The notes under the pieces are model-generated. The model saw only the letters and a list, made by a program, of their open reading frames with translations. It was not told the origin of the DNA and ran no database searches. A stretch of 64,000 bases of DNA from Chaetoderma sp. LZ-2023a (taxonomy: Eukaryota > Mollusca > Caudofoveata > Chaetodermatida > Chaetodermatidae). The translations under genes and the position numbers were made by a program. The stretch spans positions 56,651,768-56,715,767 of the forward strand of contig CM067360.1 in NCBI GenBank assembly GCA_034401795.1, read 5' to 3'. This document shows positions 44,272-57,204 of this stretch, piece after piece. Numbering within the stretch: the first letter of the stretch is position 1; each line of letters starts with the position of its first letter.

Positions 44272-44720
44272 CTTGAATTTGAACTTTAGATCACATTCAT
44301 AAGTAGATCTGACAGAAGGTATACTTTATAACGGTATAGATTCCACAGAATCGATGCATTCAATACAATAAATTCCAAGATGGAGGTATGCGCTGAAATT
44401 TTCGCTCAACCAGCTAGCGGCGAAATGACCCAGTTTTCTCCTGACGACCTAGCGAACACCTGGTTGAACGTGTGCAAAATTAAACCTCTCCCCGCTTACT
44501 ATGTTCGTTAGTTCTTACGGACTGATGAGACAACTGGCGAAATAATGTGAACGGTACAAAATCTTTGCTGATAAATAGAGACGGTATACGTTACGAATTA
44601 CACGCTTAGGCGCTTCTGATGTCATATTAATCGAGTCTAGAAATAATATTGACGGTTCCATAATCAAGGGATCGACTCCAAATAATGAGCCTACAAAATG
44701 GAGTCGTTTGTTTATTTAAA
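44272..44720 (-). promoter_or_regulatory. Probable 5' UTR and promoter region of the FERM gene
   Basis: Inferred only from position upstream of the first coding exon. No TATA box or initiator can be placed with confidence. It is free of the MITEs that fill the intron. The plus strand has a 43-codon open frame at 44380-44511. Confidence 0.35.
44380..44511 (+). CDS. Short open frame divergent from the FERM gene
   Basis: 43 codons from ATG in the strong context CAAGATGG to TAG. The peptide (MEVCAEIFAQPASGEMT..., ending PLPAYYVR) has ordinary composition, but I do not recognise it and a chance frame of this length is expected. It would be transcribed away from exon 1, 109 bp apart. Confidence 0.15.
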   Translation: MEVCAEIFAQPASGEMTQFSPDDLANTWLNVCKIKPLPAYYVR

Positions 44721-44821
44721 GGAGTAGTTCACTTATGTTCAAGCCACTGCTTTTTTGTTGTCTGCGCGAAGATTGATCGAAAAGCTGTGAATGAGATCTT
44801 GTAACATTAAAGGTGATCGGC

Positions 44822-44861
44822 CGACAGGGGTGGGGGTTTGGTGCGGGTGGATGGGGTTTGG

Positions 44862-44940
<79 letters not shown>

Positions 44941-44945
44941 GCAGT
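44822..44945. repeat. (TG)n microsatellite followed by long poly-G
   Basis: GGGGTTTGGGTTTG grading into (TG)n and then about 39 G. Glycine/valine-rich or proline-rich open frames across it are artefacts. Confidence 0.9.
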
Positions 44946-45769
44946 TCAGAGAGAGAGAGGTGATCCGGGAATTCACGCCACCCCACCCACCTCTACTCTC
45001 CTGCACAAGTCTAACATGGCACAAACCCAGCGATTGTCTAAAAACGTTCCCCATGCAACGATCATTCCTAACTGTCACATTGTAAATGAATTGAAATTTG
45101 TTTTGTTATAGGTATGAACTCTTTTCCCGTTCATTACATTTCTGACGTAATTTTTGGTTCTAGGAACGTAGATTTATATTAGTTAAATATTTCAGGCATT
45201 TACACACATCGCTTAATATGTTGAATTATAGGCATAGTTATACATAGTAATACATGTTCAAGGCGCAAGACTAGTGCCTATTTATGGTCATAGTTGTGTT
45301 TTATTTAAACCTTGTGGGTAGAATGGGGATGCTTCAGACAGAGGGATGATCTATACAACCCTTTGCAATACCCAAATCTCACCTGCTACGAATCCCTGAT
45401 TTGCTGAAAACATTAATCTTTGACGTCATATTGTAAATGAACTGAAGTGTGGCAAATTGCTTAAATAGTTTGGGGTTGATGGACAAAGCTACTCTATGGG
45501 TTTCTGAACCATCCCTAGTACTTCCTACTAAAAATTGACATTTCTTCCTGACTTCCCATTCAATGACTGAACATTGAGTCAATTAGATCTTGGCTATTAA
45601 TTGTCAAATAACCTTTCTGTAATTTTTAATGTAATTAAAATATACATTTTGAGTGGTTGTGTCCGGAAAATGATTATGTCCAGAAGTAGCTAGTCCAAAC
45701 ATCCCTACCATAGGTGATGTTTCGGACAGCGTAGCGGCTTACAAAACCCCTATTATATACTGATCCATA
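44946..45769. other. Non-coding stretch
   Basis: I see no gene or named repeat. Confidence 0.3.
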
Positions 45770-47255
45770 TTAAAGACTTGACTCGACTTGACGACGTAGA
45801 TCCCTCACTTCTCTTGGGAATGGTTGCATCAACCTGAATATTATAAACCTGAAGAGAGCCGTATTATCATTCAAAAACTTCCTGTCTTCGTGTCTGATAT
45901 TGACCAGTCTTCTTATTTGGTGATAACTAGGTTAGTCTTTTTTCTCGATATTGGTACAATGCATAGCAATGTCATCTAGTGGTGGACTAGATTTTCTTGA
46001 ATATTTCATATGGTAAATCGGCTGAACTGGAGTCAAGAAGAAAGATGCATACTTTACTTACTTCATCTGTCATTCTGTGCCTTGACTCCAAAGTATCCAT
46101 TAATTCAGACTTCACGTCTAGATTATCACAGAGTGTATATCGAAGTTGGTTCATAATGCGTCATCCCACAACGTCATTAATTGTACATTGCAGCAGGAAG
46201 TGTTCTAATGTCTCTGTATGCTTCAGACAAAGCAGACACATATGATCTGATGTAGAGCTATTACGCCACCTTTTATTGGGCTGTAGCTGAAATGTTCCGG
46301 TCAGCATCAAGTTTTTTTACTGTAGCTCTGTAAACACCCCACAGACTATTACTGATGGATTCTATTACTGGATGTGTTTTTTTGAGTGAGATTTGTTATG
46401 AGGATAATCTCATTGATGTATAAAGCTCCACTTGCGATCTGAGGTATGCGACCCAGTATTCATCTATAGCCTTGTTTACTGTTGCTTTCCAAATGCCCTT
46501 AGTTGGTTGATTATCCAGAATAGTGTGGGCTGAAGGGAGCGAAAATTTTGCCAGCAAATTCCTTGTTGTACAAATCCAGTTGTCATTGTTATATATTTTA
46601 AGCACCCGTTGCCTGTTAAGTATTTCATATTCTGCTGCATTCCTATATCGATGGAGGCATCCCAGAAGGACCAATAGCTTGGCATCAATAATTGCTTCTA
46701 AAGGCCAGATTCCTAGGAGCGAGTAGCACGCAACTGCTGCTACCGTTGCTGGAAGCGTGAGCAGCCTGTTTAACATGATTCTGAATTATTTCTCCAGAAA
46801 GTCTAATTCTCTTCTACATGGGAGCACAATCTCTAATCCATATATTAATACTGGTATTACATACACCAGAAGCATGCTTCTTAGTATCATGGGAGGAAGG
46901 CCACCTTTACCGTGAATTCCTGCTCCCAGTAATCAATAGAGGGAAAGACGTGCCTTCTTTAGATTATTTTCACAAGTAGCTTGAGCACTGCCTACCTTTG
47001 AATCCCTAGATGAGTTGTGGAATCTGCGACCTGTATCTTCTGGAAACCAATTTCCCATGTACTAGGGAGATTACTAGGGGCACTCTTGCCATTGGTAATG
47101 ATTACACTTTTTGCCCCTTGATATTTGTAGCGCCTACTATCTGCATAGGCTGTACCTATATTCAGCTGAGTTTGGAGGTCAATGCAATTTGTCGAAAGAA
47201 TAGTTAAATCGTCTGCCACGTATGGGCTGGAAAGACAGAAATTTGATAACATACG
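45770..47255 (-). mobile_element. 5'-truncated, decayed LINE (CR1-like) fragment
   Basis: Read on the minus strand it carries an RT motif C (YVADDLTILS, about 47200), then a frame (46776-46396) of the type seen after the palm (LPATVAAVACYSLLGIWPLE...). Near 46170-46240 comes a cysteine/histidine motif CLLCLKHTETLEHFLLQC, the zinc-finger-like C-terminal motif of many invertebrate LINEs. Several stops and frameshifts are present. The N-terminal RT and endonuclease are missing. Confidence 0.75.
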
Positions 47256-47477
47256 TGTAGACAGCGAAGGTGTTAAGCTTTAGTGGGATACAATTTTAAC
47301 CTCCCTTCACTCAATTGATTACTGACTAGGATTATTTTTGTGAAAACTGTTTGAACCATCCCGCTCTCTGTGTCTCTCTTAGTGCATAACTGAGCAGTAC
47401 ATATATAGGATTAGTGCACATCGTTTTGTATAATGGAGTAGTGCATAGCAGAATATAAAAGTGCAATGCATAGAGTG

Positions 47478-48803
<1,326 letters not shown>

Positions 48804-48912
48804 AGGCAGTAGCGGGTTATAATAGGGGCAGAATGGGGGTGGGGGGGGGGGGGGGGGTGGAGGCAGTAGCGGATTATAATAGGGGCAGAGGGAGGTGGGG
48901 GAGGGGGGCATT
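48804..48912. repeat. Duplicated segment with G-rich tract
   Basis: GGCAGTAGCGG(G/A)TTATAATAGGGGCAGA occurs twice, separated by a poly-G tract with GGTGG. Confidence 0.75.
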
Positions 48913-49860
48913 TGGTCCCAGATCATGACCAGCCCCCAATTTTTTCTATCGAAAATTTTGCAGTTTGTCCTTTTGCAAACGAGATGCCCAGAGAGCTATT
49001 TTCGTTTGGAAAGAGAGAAACTGCCTGGTGAATAGAATGATAGGCTAATGAATGTTCACAATCTTAGTATATGACATGTCTTACCATAAACACTCTTTTC
49101 TCATTTGACTGCTTGATTATCTCCAAGAATGTTCTAAATTACAGGTAAAATAAAAAAAATCAATATTTGCACTCAGAAGGCTGGAAATCGCATCACAGCA
49201 GGTTTAAACTCACAGAATTTCTGGGTGGTGGGCGTGGGGTGGGGGAAGGGAGGGTGAGCACCACCCCCACTCCCCACGAAACCCACCACCATCATTTTTT
49301 AGGGGGACACCCCCTCAACGAGTCCCTTCCAAACCTACCCCAAGGACCACCCCCTTCAATAATATCTGGATCCGCCTCAGAAGATGAACACTGTAATGGA
49401 ATAGAAATTCCATTCAGACTTACAATGTTCGTCTTATTCTCTATTATATATTGTTTCAGTATTATTCTTTGGTAATGGGTTCCTTTTTTGTTTGATTTTT
49501 CAGATTATCCGTGATGACAAACTATAGTGGTGAGTGGTCATTCAGCGTCCCCCAAGCCCACGTGAAAAACTAATCATTTGAAGTTATTCTTTGTATGGAA
49601 TATGTAAGAATTAACCGTATGACAGTATGACCATATATCCATATGTGCCTCCCGGTAGTAAGGCGATGGGGTGGGGGTGGGGTGCGGTGGGGGTGGGGTG
49701 GGGGTGTCTTAGTGTCTTATTTGTTCATTATATATTGTTTCACTAGTCTTCTTATTAAAGAGGGTTTCTTTTGTTTTGAGACTTTTCTGATGTTTTAGGA
49801 GTCAGATGGTTCATCATTGTATTACAGTATAGTATTATTTTTTTATCTTCTAGATGCTCT
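48913..49860. other. Non-coding stretch with GGTGGG-rich tracts
   Basis: GT/G-rich tracts at 49225-49260 and 49668-49710. The 102-codon frame at 49167-49475 runs over C/A-rich low complexity and I do not believe it codes. Confidence 0.3.
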
Positions 49861-50076
49861 CAGATGGCACCACCTGCTCTTCCAGGGGTAAATTTGGCCC
49901 TTCAGTTGGCTGTTAAATTATTCATTAATTTCATTTTTTTGTTCATTCTGTTTTTTATCCAGTCCTGCTTTCACAAATGAGCGAGTAAAAATTGAAATTA
50001 AATGGCTAAAAAAGAATAATTTAACAGCCAACTGATGGTCCATATTTACCTCTGGAGATGCAGGATATGCCATCTG
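49861..50076. repeat. Foldback element with about 70-bp inverted arms
   Basis: The arm starting CAGATGGCACCACCTGC and ending GGCTGTTAAATTATTC matches the inverted complement of the segment ending at 50076, with about 85% identity by eye. The loop is AT-rich. It is not related to families A-C. Confidence 0.75.
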
Positions 50077-50640
50077 CAAGCATCTAGATTTCGCAATTTT
50101 CCGGAGAGGACCCCCGGACCCCACTTTGGGTTTGCCTTTCGCTTCCACTCAACTACACAAATATCCTTTGCCCCCAGCCCTGGCAAGGCTTGATTCGGCA
50201 CTGGGCACAGGTAGACATGCATGTAGTCTGCGGTGTGCTGGGAAAGATCGACATGTTATGCTGTGACTTTGATTACGGGTTGGTCCACAAGTAACCGTCC
50301 ACCAGTAACCAAAGTCACAATATAATATGTGCTTAGCATATTTGTTACGGCATTTTGCTTTTTAATGGTGCATTTTGAAACACTGCTAAATACCGATTTA
50401 CAAACCTTAGTGTATGTGTCTCCCTTATTATACGACATTAAGAATACAAATTTGTCATCTAAGCTAAAATTAGAGATATCTACAAAAGAGTTGAGGGAAT
50501 TAAATAGAGCCAGTCTTTCAATTTCATAGACTGGGCAATGAGCAATGAAATGCTTCTAGTCATCAACAACTCCGGCAGAGTACGCGGACACAGCCAGTAT
50601 TGTTCTCTGGACAGAGAAGACCAACACAAGCCAAGATGGA
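50077..50640. other. Non-coding stretch
   Basis: I see no gene or named repeat. Confidence 0.3.
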
Positions 50641-51611
50641 ACAGGACCTTGCACTGAGTGATACCGAGCCGTCTAGTGACCAACTAGATATGAACGATAC
50701 GCCGATATTAGAAATTGCTGTCGCCATGGCAAGGCTCTAGAAGACACCACATGAGATACCATCATTGACCGAATCCAACGTTTTTACAGGGAAATTCAAC
50801 ACCTGTTCCCTAGCACTTGCGCATCACCAGCTGCGACCTCTACGATAGCATCCTCATTTGCTGTCACCATCACCACTGTAAGTCCGAATCTCCCGGTCGT
50901 TCCTACCACAATCACGTCTTCCGCCGATCTTACCACCATTGTTGTGCCAACCTGTGTAACCTCTTCTCCATCACAAATTGTTACCCATCCATCAGTCATG
51001 ACGCCTACGCCCATCTGGCGAAATGTCGCTGCACCGCACATCTCTCCAACTTTCACGTATGCCACACTAATATCCTCTACGTTCGTCCAGACATTGTCCG
51101 AGTCACCGCCGCTTTTCCTGTCCAGGGATTGACAACAACATCTACTGGTACAGCTGTCATGACTTTTGCTGCTACAATAATAGCCTCCACCAACACGGCT
51201 TTTACCACCTTGACCGCAACCACAATTGTCATAACTGCTGTGGATACCCTTGCCACCACGGTTCCTACCGTTAGCCTAACTGCCACTTCAGCCTTCATCA
51301 CCAGAGTGAATTCCACTTCCGCTACTGGTATTCCTGCCACTTCAGCAGTCGCTTCGATCAGCATCGCTGAATTACATCCTCCCGCCTCGCCGACGAGCAG
51401 TGCGTCACTGCCGGCACACCACTTCTCAATGCACCTTGACGACACTACGAGCGCCTGCCTGGTAGACTTGCTTCGCCGAATTCAGACCTGCCATACTGCT
51501 ACCTTTAGGACAGCAAACTTTCAGCGGCGGACCCGTTTGCTTCTGCATTTCTATGCTTTCACCGCTCTCCTCGTGGACTCGGGTATAGTGACTGCACCTG
51601 ATCACATCTAG
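50640..51611 (+). pseudogene. Thr/Ser/Ala-rich coding-like region, unrecognised, frameshifted
   Basis: The plus strand has adjoining open parts in different frames. One begins at about 50637 (MEQDLALSDTEPSS...) and is short. The next is Ser/Thr/Pro-rich (SPAATSTIASS to about 51130). The third runs to 51611, Thr/Ala-rich then normal in composition (SACLVDLLRRIQTCH). The pattern suggests one low-complexity, gag- or linker-like protein broken by frameshifts, but there is no domain I can name. The minus-strand Val-rich frames are its complement. Confidence 0.35.
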
Positions 51612-52444
51612 AAGATGAGAGACTTGTGCAGCCATCATCTCCTCATATTCTCACAGGGAGTCCAAACTGCCATTGCACCCATTAGTCGTCAGATCCTACC
51701 ACTGCCGCAACATCCGTCCTGCTCCCTGCCTAGAGAACCACAGCGAGCCACCCTTTGTGTGCTATCAAGAAATCGACGCACGTTGATTCCTAGTAAGAGA
51801 AATTGCTGTTCTCGCATTTTTATTTAACTTTTCGCTGCTGACGACCTTCCTAAGATGAACTTGATCCGGGCCCACTTCTGGATCAACTTCCGCATCATCA
51901 TGCCTTTCACGTCTGCAATGTCTTTCCACGCCACTTCTCTTGCGACACATCTCTCCACATCAACAGGGGGTAAGTCGGAAACTTGTCTGGCAGCAGCGGG
52001 AATCGCAGAACGGTCTTTCATGACAGGGTAACCCAGTAGTCCTAGAGCGGCAGAACTTGGTGCGGGTGATTCATTCTTGGACAACATCGAAAGATCTATC
52101 AGCAAGGATGGTGAATCTCCAGGCATGGTACCGGAAAGGACGGGTCCTGGATATTCGATAGCAAGTCTCGCAGCTAAGCGCTGGGAACAAATAGGCAGGG
52201 ATCTCTTGACAGCGGTTAGAGTATCGGTTGTTATGTCATGCTTCTTGACATTGGCATGATGCCAGCCTTCATCGATGCAGATAAATACTGAAGGCAGGAG
52301 TGGCAGACAGCTCGAAGTCCAAGATGAACTTGGTTTTCATGTGCATGCAGGTCATTAGACCTGGTAAATGTCTTTTCACAAGATGGATTTTAACCATCTT
52401 CAATTGACGACGACTGAGTTCTTTTCTTTCTTGTGTATATACCC
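51612..52444. other. Unassigned stretch
   Basis: Contains 60-100-codon frames on both strands with no recognisable domain. Codon patterns do not favour one strand. Confidence 0.25.
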
Positions 52445-53080
52445 ATGGAAAGGAATATTAATAATCAGCCTTCCCAGACCACACTAGAAAGAATATATAC
52501 AGTTAGGGCAGAGGAATCCTTAATTAGCGGCTTGGTAAGAACTTGTACCGAAATCAGGATCTCTTGTCTGGAATCATTCTTTAGTCCAGACAGGCAGGAC
52601 TTCTTAACAAGCGCTATCTACACTGTGTCAACAGACGTGAGTACTCTGAATGCTCTTATCGTGTTCGAGGTGTGGGGGGTGGGGGCAGGGCTTTCATTTA
52701 ATTTCTCTCGACCTTACGATTGCAACTACTTTCCTTCGGGCAGTGGAGTTTTATCGCTTTGCAGTGATGCGGTCGAAATAAGTTTCACAAAATCTTATTC
52801 GGTGGCAGGGGTACGCTATACTTGGGAGGAAACTAGGTTATATGTCAGGGGTGCGAAAAAGGTGGTGGCAGCAAAAAAAACTGAGGCGATTCATAACGAT
52901 CATAGTTTATCCAGCTTTGATGGTTTGTATGAGGATCATTTGTTTTATGACCAGATTTCACGCGAGAGTGGAGATGATGAGCTTGGGAGTTTTTTAGCGG
53001 AAATCACAAGTGGATCTCCTATTATTTTATATACAGAAATAATACTCCAACACATGGCATCGGCTTGTGTCAAGTATTAG
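52445..53080 (+). CDS. Hypothetical protein, 211 aa, unrecognised
   Basis: Open from ATG at 52445 (the frame is open a few codons further upstream) to TAG at 53078-53080. In DNA of this AT content a 212-codon frame is unlikely by chance. Composition is ordinary and mixed; there is no signal peptide, membrane segment or repeat. The middle reads FNFSRPYDCNYFPSGSG and the C-terminal third is acidic (SFDGLYEDHLFYDQ, ESGDDELGS). No domain is recognised. It could be a single-exon gene, an exon of one, or part of an unknown mobile element. Confidence 0.4.
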   Translation: MERNINNQPSQTTLERIYTVRAEESLISGLVRTCTEIRISCLESFFSPDRQDFLTSAIYTVSTDVSTLNALIVFEVWGVGAGLSFNFSRPYDCNYFPSGSGVLSLCSDAVEISFTKSYSVAGVRYTWEETRLYVRGAKKVVAAKKTEAIHNDHSLSSFDGLYEDHLFYDQISRESGDDELGSFLAEITSGSPIILYTEIILQHMASACVKY

Positions 53081-53432
53081 TTGTTTTTTTTAAAAGTCCG
53101 CTTATCCAAATGGCGAGGTTGCCTGCACATTAGTATAAGTAGGTTATACATATAGACAGTGTTTATGAAATCTACCACCGGCTTCATCGTGTCGGGTTTT
53201 CCCGGTTTCAGTGAATACCATTATAACTAGTGAACACGTGTACGCCGACCTTTATGACCCATATGTGTATAGCCACTCAGAGATGCTGGTTAAGATTGTT
53301 ATTTAAAACATCAGGAACTTCCAATCTCAGGTGATTTTGAAAAGGATCTGATGTTAAATGCTGCAACATTCCTTGTCAGACATGAGGAAGTGGTTAGACT
53401 GAGGCCTTCGGTGGTATCAACAATACAGTTAT

Positions 53433-53657
53433 TAATAAGGAAAAAATAGTTACCTCTCCGGGATGTAGAAATTGTTTGAGTGTACCTTTCGTGACCATCT
53501 CGGTCACTTCTTCAGCACTAACTGACGGTCGCTGGCAACGTCACTCTGGTCAGTTCTTGTTGAGTCACGTGACAGCATGGACTGGCAGACTGCTGGTATA
53601 CAGTAGCCATCGTCTCTGTTCATGAATCCCGGAGAGGTAACTATTTTTTCCTTATTA
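53433..53657. mobile_element. Small element with 31-bp perfect inverted ends
   Basis: 53434-53464 (AATAAGGAAAAAATAGTTAC continuing CTCTCCGGGAT) is exactly the inverted complement of 53626-53656. The 161-bp interior is not palindromic and has no coding frame. The flanks carry ATACAGTTATT at 53423-53433 and again at 53693-53703. It looks like a young MITE; I cannot fix the target duplication. Confidence 0.75.
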
Positions 53658-54552
53658 TGAATCATCCTGGGATCGGGACCAACCTTTTCGGAAATACAGT
53701 TATTGTTTTGATACATTATCCCACATCGAGAATGGCCTCACTGACGGCGATGACGACTGTGAGCATTAATCGGGTATGTATTCTGTAGCGTTAGTTATGT
53801 ATGGCAGAAGAAGTATAGTGGGGTAACTTCAGCAAGATGAAGATGGTGTTTTCTTGATCGAGGAGGAGGCAATCGGATCGAGAAGGGAGACTGTGTCTAT
53901 CTATCCTTAGTCCTGCTGCGCTGAATATCTCTATACATATCCGTATGCACGAGGTGCATCCTTATGTACCAATGAGCGGCAGATTTCATTTACTTCGACG
54001 GGGTGTTCGTGTGCATACATTTCATACAGTTTTAATCCTCTCTTTTATATATATATGGCAGGGGTGTGGGTGTGAGGGTGGGGGTTGTGGGCAGTGAAAT
54101 GGGGCCACTACCGAGCATAATATTGAACCTCGAGACGTAGGTGGGTATATACTACAGGGGCAAGGGGTATCAATGCAGTTTGGGGGTCCGACATCAGGGG
54201 TTGGTGGTTTGGTCTACGATAGTACTTGCCGGGGAGGGTGCTCGTACATTTTCATGCGCATCCTCCATGCGGTGATGGAGCAATTCTACTTACAGAGATG
54301 GGGAATTTATTTCTCCGGGTGCACATGGCATCACGATATCCAGCGGTAGCGATAACGTGTGACCTAACATCATATGTGCGAGTGTAAGTCTGAAACTAGA
54401 ATGGACAGTGGTATGATAGGCCATCATCACGAAAGGGAGATGCAAGTCCAAATCGCGGCAATGTAGCTAAGTTTTCTTCGTCAGCGTGCTGGTGAGGGTT
54501 CGATTGAAACTGTACCATACCTTCACTATGCAGGTGGAAAGGGATAGTCCGC
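53658..54552. other. Unassigned stretch with G-rich tract
   Basis: A GGTGTGGGTGTGAGGG tract at 54061-54090. No gene is seen. Confidence 0.3.
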
Positions 54553-54567
54553 GTTTTTACTAGGACT

Positions 54568-54645
54568 GGGCGCGTGTACACGTGTACACGTTCAGGTGCG
54601 TGTACACGGTTACAAAAATCGTAACCGTGTACACAAAATTTTTTT
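54568..54645. repeat. hAT subterminal palindromes
   Basis: GTGTACACGTGTACAC is followed by a perfect hairpin GTGTACACGGTTAC - 7 nt - GTAACCGTGTACAC. Subterminal repeats of this sort bind hAT transposase. Confidence 0.8.
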
Positions 54646-54768
54646 AAAAATAAAATCTACATATCTATGTGAAGTAAGTAAGATAACCCTCAAAGAAAAT
54701 CTACATATTTTTTGACAAATTAATTCCCCGAATTTGCCGCCACACTCTATCTGTCAATAATTTCTGAA

Positions 54769-55007
54769 TTAACCCTTTAATGCTCAAGCGTCTCAAAACA
54801 CGGCTCCTGCAGTGATCTTGGGAAATATCAATTTACAGACCAAGAGGAAACAGGTTTTGTCTTTTAAATTGTACCACTGGAATGACTGGCTCAATAACCG
54901 AGCCAGTCATTGCTACGGTAAATTTTCAAAAACAGTCATCTCCTGGTCTGTTCATGGGGAGTTTTATGAGAAAATTCCAATTTTCTTGAACGACTTTGAG
55001 AGTATGT
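54769..55007. repeat. Family A palindromic MITE, diverged
   Basis: TTAACCCTTTAATGCTCAAG at the left and GGCTCAATAACCGAGCC at the centre. The right arm is decayed. Confidence 0.8.
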
Positions 55008-55009
55008 AT

Positions 55010-56715
55010 GAGAAACATCCTACAGCTGCAATCAGTCCTTCTTCGCTTTTTCCCACTGTGTCTTGTCTTCAGCCGAAATCCTTAGCTTCCTCAGATCCAT
55101 TCCTGACTTGATTGTACCCAGTCCTGCTTTCTTGAGATCACCTCGTAGCACGCTTAACAGATTTATATAATAACGCCCTCTCCTGGCTTTGTATTTGCTG
55201 GCTCCGTGTAGAGTGTGCTGGTGTCTCTTCTAGCATCCTTAGCACATGGCCAAACATGGACCATCTTTGCTGGGCGATTTTTACAGACAGCGGCGATGTA
55301 TTACACATCTTGTATAGTACATCGTTGGAAATTATGATGTCTGGTCATCGGTGTCCAGTGATGGTGTGTAGGTGTTTGCGGTGGCAGGCATCGAGTTTGT
55401 CTAGAGCTGCCTTTGGAGCTGCCCAGCTGTTACAGTTATACAGCATCAAGGATACGCAGGTTGCATTGTATAAAGGTAGCCTCTTTATCAAGGGCATCTT
55501 TGATCTACGAATCCATAGCTTCCAGAAGGACTGGAAAGCTATGTTCCCCATGACGCAGCGTGCAGAAATGTCAGCAGTACTGCAAAGCAGTGAGCCCAGG
55601 ATTTTACTTTTCCTCCATGGTTCGCCGCCACGAAGTGGGTCGTCATTTTCTATAGTTTTTTGTCGATAGGTATATGTGGCTGAACTCTGTTTTGGATTCA
55701 TTCATAAAGAGATTCTCAATTTTTAGTTTGCTTGCAGCTATTGGGAGAAGTTCGTCAAGGGGTTTCTTTTCCTCGTCTACGAAGTCCACATCGTCGGCAT
55801 ATTCCATCTCTAGCAGCATGCCCAGTATTAACACTGGGGGGTTTGGTCTTGTGGAATTTTCCCGCACATATTTCAATGCGGCAGCAAGGTAGCAGGTGAA
55901 AAGCACCGGTGATAGACCATCTCCCTGTAGGGAGCCGATTGATGTATCAAACTCACTGACTTCACTGACTTGACTCGTATGCTCAGCTTGGTATCTGCAA
56001 GCAGTAGTGTCACTAGTCGTAGCTCATCTTCATTGCAACTGGCCCGACATAGTACATCTAGGATCTTTGAGCGTTTAATTGTGTCGAAGGCTTGTGACAT
56101 GTCAATGCCCATTTTGTGGAAGTCCCAGTGTTTGGACATGACTATCGACACAAGCATGCGTTGAGCCCATACAATGTCTGCGCAGCTGCGTCCATGTTTG
56201 AAACCACTTTGACATGATCCAGTGAACTAATCGATCTTGTCTCGGATGTGGCATAGAGTAACATTGGATAGGATTTTCCGTATGCTGTTGAGGAGCACAA
56301 TGGGCCGCTGATTGTCGGGGGGGGGGGGGGGGGGGGGGGGCTCAGGTGGCTTCATGGGCTTGAGTAGTGCGATAAGGGTGCTTTGGCCTACACCCTCGAT
56401 GAGAAGGTGGTGCATAAAAGCTGAATTGGTTATGTGCGTGATCGGTTTTGAGATAATGTCACTTGCATATTTGAATAGTTCATTGCTCATGCCATCAGGT
56501 CCAGATGCACGTCCATTTTTCAGGGCTTTAAGCACCTTCTCAACTTCTGCTGTTTTATTTGGTGTTAGTAATGGCCTGGTGTCTCCTGAGAATTGGTGCA
56601 AGGGCTCATCATCGTTGTCAGTGAGCTGTTCTTTGAACCATTCTCAGATCGCCTCGGCTTTTCCATGGTCAGTCCCGATAAAGTGTCCTCCAAATTTGAG
56701 AGTCAACGAGGTTAA
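55010..56715 (-). mobile_element. 5'-truncated LINE inside the hAT element
   Basis: Minus-strand remnant of a non-LTR retrotransposon. 56601-56227 carries the RT start (LKNGRASGPDGMSNELFKYA, then the NQRPIVLLNSIRKILS block). 56157-55873 has motif A (IDMSQAFDTIKRSK). 55906-55643 has motif C (EYADDVDFVDEE). 55701-55345 is the thumb and beyond (LYNATCVSLMLYNCNSWA). The C-terminus (RWSMFGHVLRM) lies near 55250. At least four frame breaks are present. A poly-G/poly-C run at 56319-56340 has expanded a proline stretch inside the RT. Confidence 0.82.
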
Positions 56716-56911
56716 TTAATTATCCACACATAGCAGCAACGCCAGCACACCAGTATTCCTTTGAATAACCAACACCCATTGTCAGAACAGATAGGTGTGA
56801 ATTACTGTTCAAGCGTGATCTTATCAACATAGATTATCGCCATGAATGTTGTGACATGTGGCACTTATCTAAGCTCACAGTGGACTGTTTGCTGCCAACC
56901 GTGTGTCAACT

Positions 56912-57125
56912 AATTAAAGGCCAAGCCAGCCAAAATGGCCTCTATAGTGGTCTTGAAGAATATGTCATTATTGAAAGCCTATTCGCATGTCGAGAGAAGA
57001 CACCGAGCGACCCAGCCATCCCAGTGGTAAATTTTCAAAATGTTGTATTACATTTCCCTGCAGATTGACAATCAGTAGTCAGATTTCGATTTTTCTTAGC
57101 CAATCTTGACCATCAAAGGGTGAAA
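56912..57125. repeat. Family A palindromic MITE, decayed
   Basis: TTAAAGGCCAAGCCAGC start, GTGGTCTTGAAGAATATGTC and CCCAGTGGTAAATTTTCAAA. Confidence 0.6.
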
Positions 57126-57204
57126 ACACTGTTGCTTGATGTTGATCTGTCCCGAAAATACGAATTTTTGTCAAAAGCTGGTAAACAAGCTTTAGCCCTC
57201 TTGT

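Noticed and set aside
44518-44545. Hammerhead-ribozyme-like core (CTGATGAG ... CGAAA)
   Set aside because: The intervening segment ACAACTGG does not form a stem II, and I could not pair stems I and III. Penelope-like and retrozyme elements can carry such ribozymes, but this one fails on structure.
44716-45111. Glycine/valine- or proline-rich open frames
   Set aside because: They are translations of the (TG)n and poly-G microsatellite.
50796-51445. Valine-rich minus-strand frames
   Set aside because: Complement of the Thr/Ser-rich plus-strand region; they lack any independent support.
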